Below are positions 4,944-6,368 of a stretch of 6,368 nt of DNA, one piece after another. Position 1 is the stretch's first letter. Each line of letters opens with the position of its first letter. This DNA comes from Negativicutes bacterium (lineage in GTDB: Bacteria > Bacillota_C > Negativicutes > Sporomusales_B > JARLHX01), in NCBI GenBank assembly GCA_031292015.1, contig JARLHY010000080.1, positions 1-6,368 on the forward strand, given 5' to 3'. The notes under the pieces were generated by a model, which worked only from the letters and a program-made list of their open reading frames with translations, was not told where the DNA came from and made no database searches. Position numbers and translations under genes: made by a program.

Positions 4944-5812
4944 TATTGCTTCGCCTCCCCGCGCCCGTAATGACGATCAACAGCGTCCTGCACGCCCTTG
5001 ATCTGCTCAGCAGTCAGATTTTTAAACCGCCCTTGCGGCAGCAGATAGTCGGCAACAGGCAGGAAAGACGGTGCATAGGTTCTCATCTTTTCACCGTCCA
5101 CTACTTCAAAAAGCTCCCAAAGACCGCATTCCACTGCCCTTCTGGCCGTGGCCACCGACTGGTCGGTGGGAATCTCCCAGCCGCGGTAGCACGGAGCCAG
5201 GATGTGGATATAGGAAAACCCGTCATGGGCCGCAGCCTTTTTGAACTTTGCAATAAGATCTTCCGGGTGGGATATGGCGGCGCTCGCGACATAGCCCACG
5301 CCGTGGGCCACCATGATCGCCAGCATGTCTTTCTTGCCTGTTCCCTTGCCCTTCTTCTGATTGCTGGTCATGGCATACATCGGGGTCTGGCTGCCGGTCT
5401 GGCCACCGGTGTTCATATACATTTCATTGTCATAACAGACATGAATGATGGAATCGTCGCGTTCCGCAGCCCCGGACAAGGACTGAAAGCCGATGTCGGC
5501 CGTTCCGGCGTCCCCCGCCCATGATACGACATTGACGTCTGTGATCCCCTGGGCGTCCAGCGAGGCGCGGATCCCGGCCGAAACCGCCGGCGCGATTTCA
5601 AAAAGCGTGTGATAGAAGGGGATTTCCCAGGCCGTCCGCTGGTTGTTGCCGCTCAGCGTCGCCATGCAGGAAGCCGGTATGGTGATGATTGTCCTGGAAC
5701 CGAGTGCTTTCATGGCCTGACGGCCGGCGATCGCGGCGCCGCAGCCCCGGCAGCCGGCATTGCCCGGTCCGAACAGATCCTGTTGCGGTAAATCTTTAAT
5801 ATTCAGCGTCAC
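4943..5812 (-). CDS. porB: 2-oxoacid:ferredoxin oxidoreductase beta subunit (thiamine diphosphate and Fe-S binding)
   Basis: This 289-residue protein matches PorB/VorB-type beta subunits, which bind thiamine diphosphate and the proximal [4Fe-4S] cluster and, with alpha, oxidise a 2-oxoacid with CoA to acyl-CoA and CO2, reducing ferredoxin. Four candidate cluster cysteines are present: Cys21 and Cys24 (GCRGCGAA), Cys49 (PASCMA) and Cys208 (ILAPCYRGW). The cofactor motif runs from GDAGTADIGFQSLSGAAER (100-118) to CYDNEMYMNTGGQ (126-138). The third motif residue is Ala102 where GDG is usual. The start is GTG at 5812: AAGGAGGT (5819-5826) lies 6 nt upstream and overlaps the alpha-subunit stop. 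The beta stop overlaps the gamma start by one base. The substrate (pyruvate, a branched-chain or an aromatic 2-oxoacid) cannot be fixed from this sequence. Confidence 0.94.
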   Translation of the reverse strand: MTLNIKDLPQQDLFGPGNAGCRGCGAAIAGRQAMKALGSRTIITIPASCMATLSGNNQRTAWEIPFYHTLFEIAPAVSAGIRASLDAQGITDVNVVSWAGDAGTADIGFQSLSGAAERDDSIIHVCYDNEMYMNTGGQTGSQTPMYAMTSNQKKGKGTGKKDMLAIMVAHGVGYVASAAISHPEDLIAKFKKAAAHDGFSYIHILAPCYRGWEIPTDQSVATARRAVECGLWELFEVVDGEKMRTYAPSFLPVADYLLPQGRFKNLTAEQIKGVQDAVDRHYGRGEAKQ

Positions 5813-5824
5813 AAGCCCACCTCC

Positions 5825-6368
5825 TTATAATCCGAACCATTCGTAGGACGGTTCCTGCTTGGCGCGCTCTTCGGCCAGGCCGAGCACCTGCCGGATCTCT
5901 GCTGGACCGACGTCGCGGCCGCCCAAGCCGATAATATAATTTTTCACCGGAACCGAGCGATAGCCGTAGAGTGTTGACTTGATCTCATTGCCCAGCGCCC
6001 CGCCGGACCCGAAGACAATATTCTTGTCCAGGACCGTCACCAGGGCTGCGTTTTTCAGCAGCGCCCGCAGCGCTTCAGCCGGGAAAGGACGGAAAGACCT
6101 TACTTTCACCAGCCCGACCTTTTTCCCTTCTGCCCGCAGCGCGTCGATAACAATGCGGGCGTCACTCACCGCCGATCCCATCGCCACCAGCGCATGTTCG
6201 GCGTCCTCCATTTTATAGCCTTCGACGACCCCCGACCAGTTCCGGCCGAAGGCCCGGCCGAATTCGCCGGCCACATCGTTGATCAGTCCGCCGGCCTGCT
6301 CCAGGGCTTCATTCTGGCGGTACTTGTAATCCATATAGAACTCCGGGCTGGTAACCGTGTTCAGAGCC
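5825..6368 (-). CDS. porA: 2-oxoacid:ferredoxin oxidoreductase alpha subunit, C-terminal part (runs off the right edge)
   Basis: The frame is open to the right edge, giving 180 residues plus the stop. The visible part starts ALNTVTSPEFYMDYKYRQNE, so an internal ATG at 6334 is not the real start. It matches the C-terminal half of PorA/VorA alpha subunits: YKMEDAEHALVAMGS (the transketolase C-terminal-like domain), EGKKVGLVKVRSFRPFP, VTVLDKNIVFGSGGALGNEI and YIIGLGGRDVGPAEI. Full alpha subunits are about 380-400 residues, so about half is missing. Order alpha-beta-gamma differs from the common archaeal gamma-delta-alpha-beta; a ferredoxin-like delta gene may precede alpha outside the window. 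Twelve bases separate its stop from the beta start, with the beta ribosome binding site inside that overlap, so the genes form one operon. Confidence 0.93.
   Translation of the reverse strand, partial: ALNTVTSPEFYMDYKYRQNEALEQAGGLINDVAGEFGRAFGRNWSGVVEGYKMEDAEHALVAMGSAVSDARIVIDALRAEGKKVGLVKVRSFRPFPAEALRALLKNAALVTVLDKNIVFGSGGALGNEIKSTLYGYRSVPVKNYIIGLGGRDVGPAEIRQVLGLAEERAKQEPSYEWFGL

Noticed and set aside
4452..4970. 172-codon plus-strand open frame
   Set aside because: It is antisense to the gamma-subunit gene, which has clear family motifs and a coupled start.
1..6368. CRISPR array, insertion sequence or prophage signals
   Set aside because: No regularly spaced repeats, transposase, integrase or target-site duplications were seen on either strand.

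Overview
The window looks like a chromosomal piece of an anaerobic, low-to-moderate GC Firmicute. A member of the Negativicutes/Sporomusa type is plausible but not proven. The clues are strong AGGAGG-type ribosome binding sites, GTG starts, lipoprotein-type substrate-binding proteins, and a multi-subunit ferredoxin-dependent 2-oxoacid oxidoreductase. No mobile element, CRISPR array, rRNA or tRNA was found.

Layout from left to right. (1) Positions 1-276, minus strand: the N-terminal part of a small single-domain cupin protein that runs off the left edge. (2) 426-1421, minus: a TRAP-transporter solute-binding lipoprotein (DctP family), probably in one transcript with the cupin gene, with hairpins in the 149-bp gap between them. 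(3) 1422-1723: a divergent control region with candidate back-to-back promoters, three tandem 10-bp repeats and a cluster of AGGC/GCCT palindromes. (4) 1724-2599, plus: an AraC-family regulator with an N-terminal cupin sensor domain. (5) 2615-2648: a strong intrinsic terminator that can work in both directions, between convergent genes. (6) 2747-3754, minus: a second, paralogous DctP-type lipoprotein, with a long non-coding upstream region that holds a perfect 12-bp inverted repeat (4033-4070). (7) 4126-4168: a 16-bp-stem terminator. (8) 4169-4514: 346 bp with no convincing gene. (9) 4515-6368, minus: the end of a 2-oxoacid:ferredoxin oxidoreductase operon in the order alpha (partial), beta, gamma, tightly coupled.

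How the genes may work together. The AraC regulator sits between two DctP paralogues and is transcribed divergently from the first, so it is the obvious candidate to control one or both of them. Both binding proteins keep the family arginine that binds a ligand carboxylate, so organic-acid uptake is expected. No DctQ/DctM membrane subunits lie in the window. They could be to the left of the cupin gene or elsewhere. The neighbouring oxidoreductase oxidises a 2-oxoacid to an acyl-CoA with ferredoxin, so uptake of an organic acid that becomes a 2-oxoacid is a reasonable but untested link.

The most unusual points are the short, divergent gamma subunit (142 residues, glycine-rich motif altered, C-terminus missing), a GDA in place of the usual GDG in the thiamine-diphosphate motif of the beta subunit, and the structured non-coding segments. 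I did not find clear evidence for a wholly new system.
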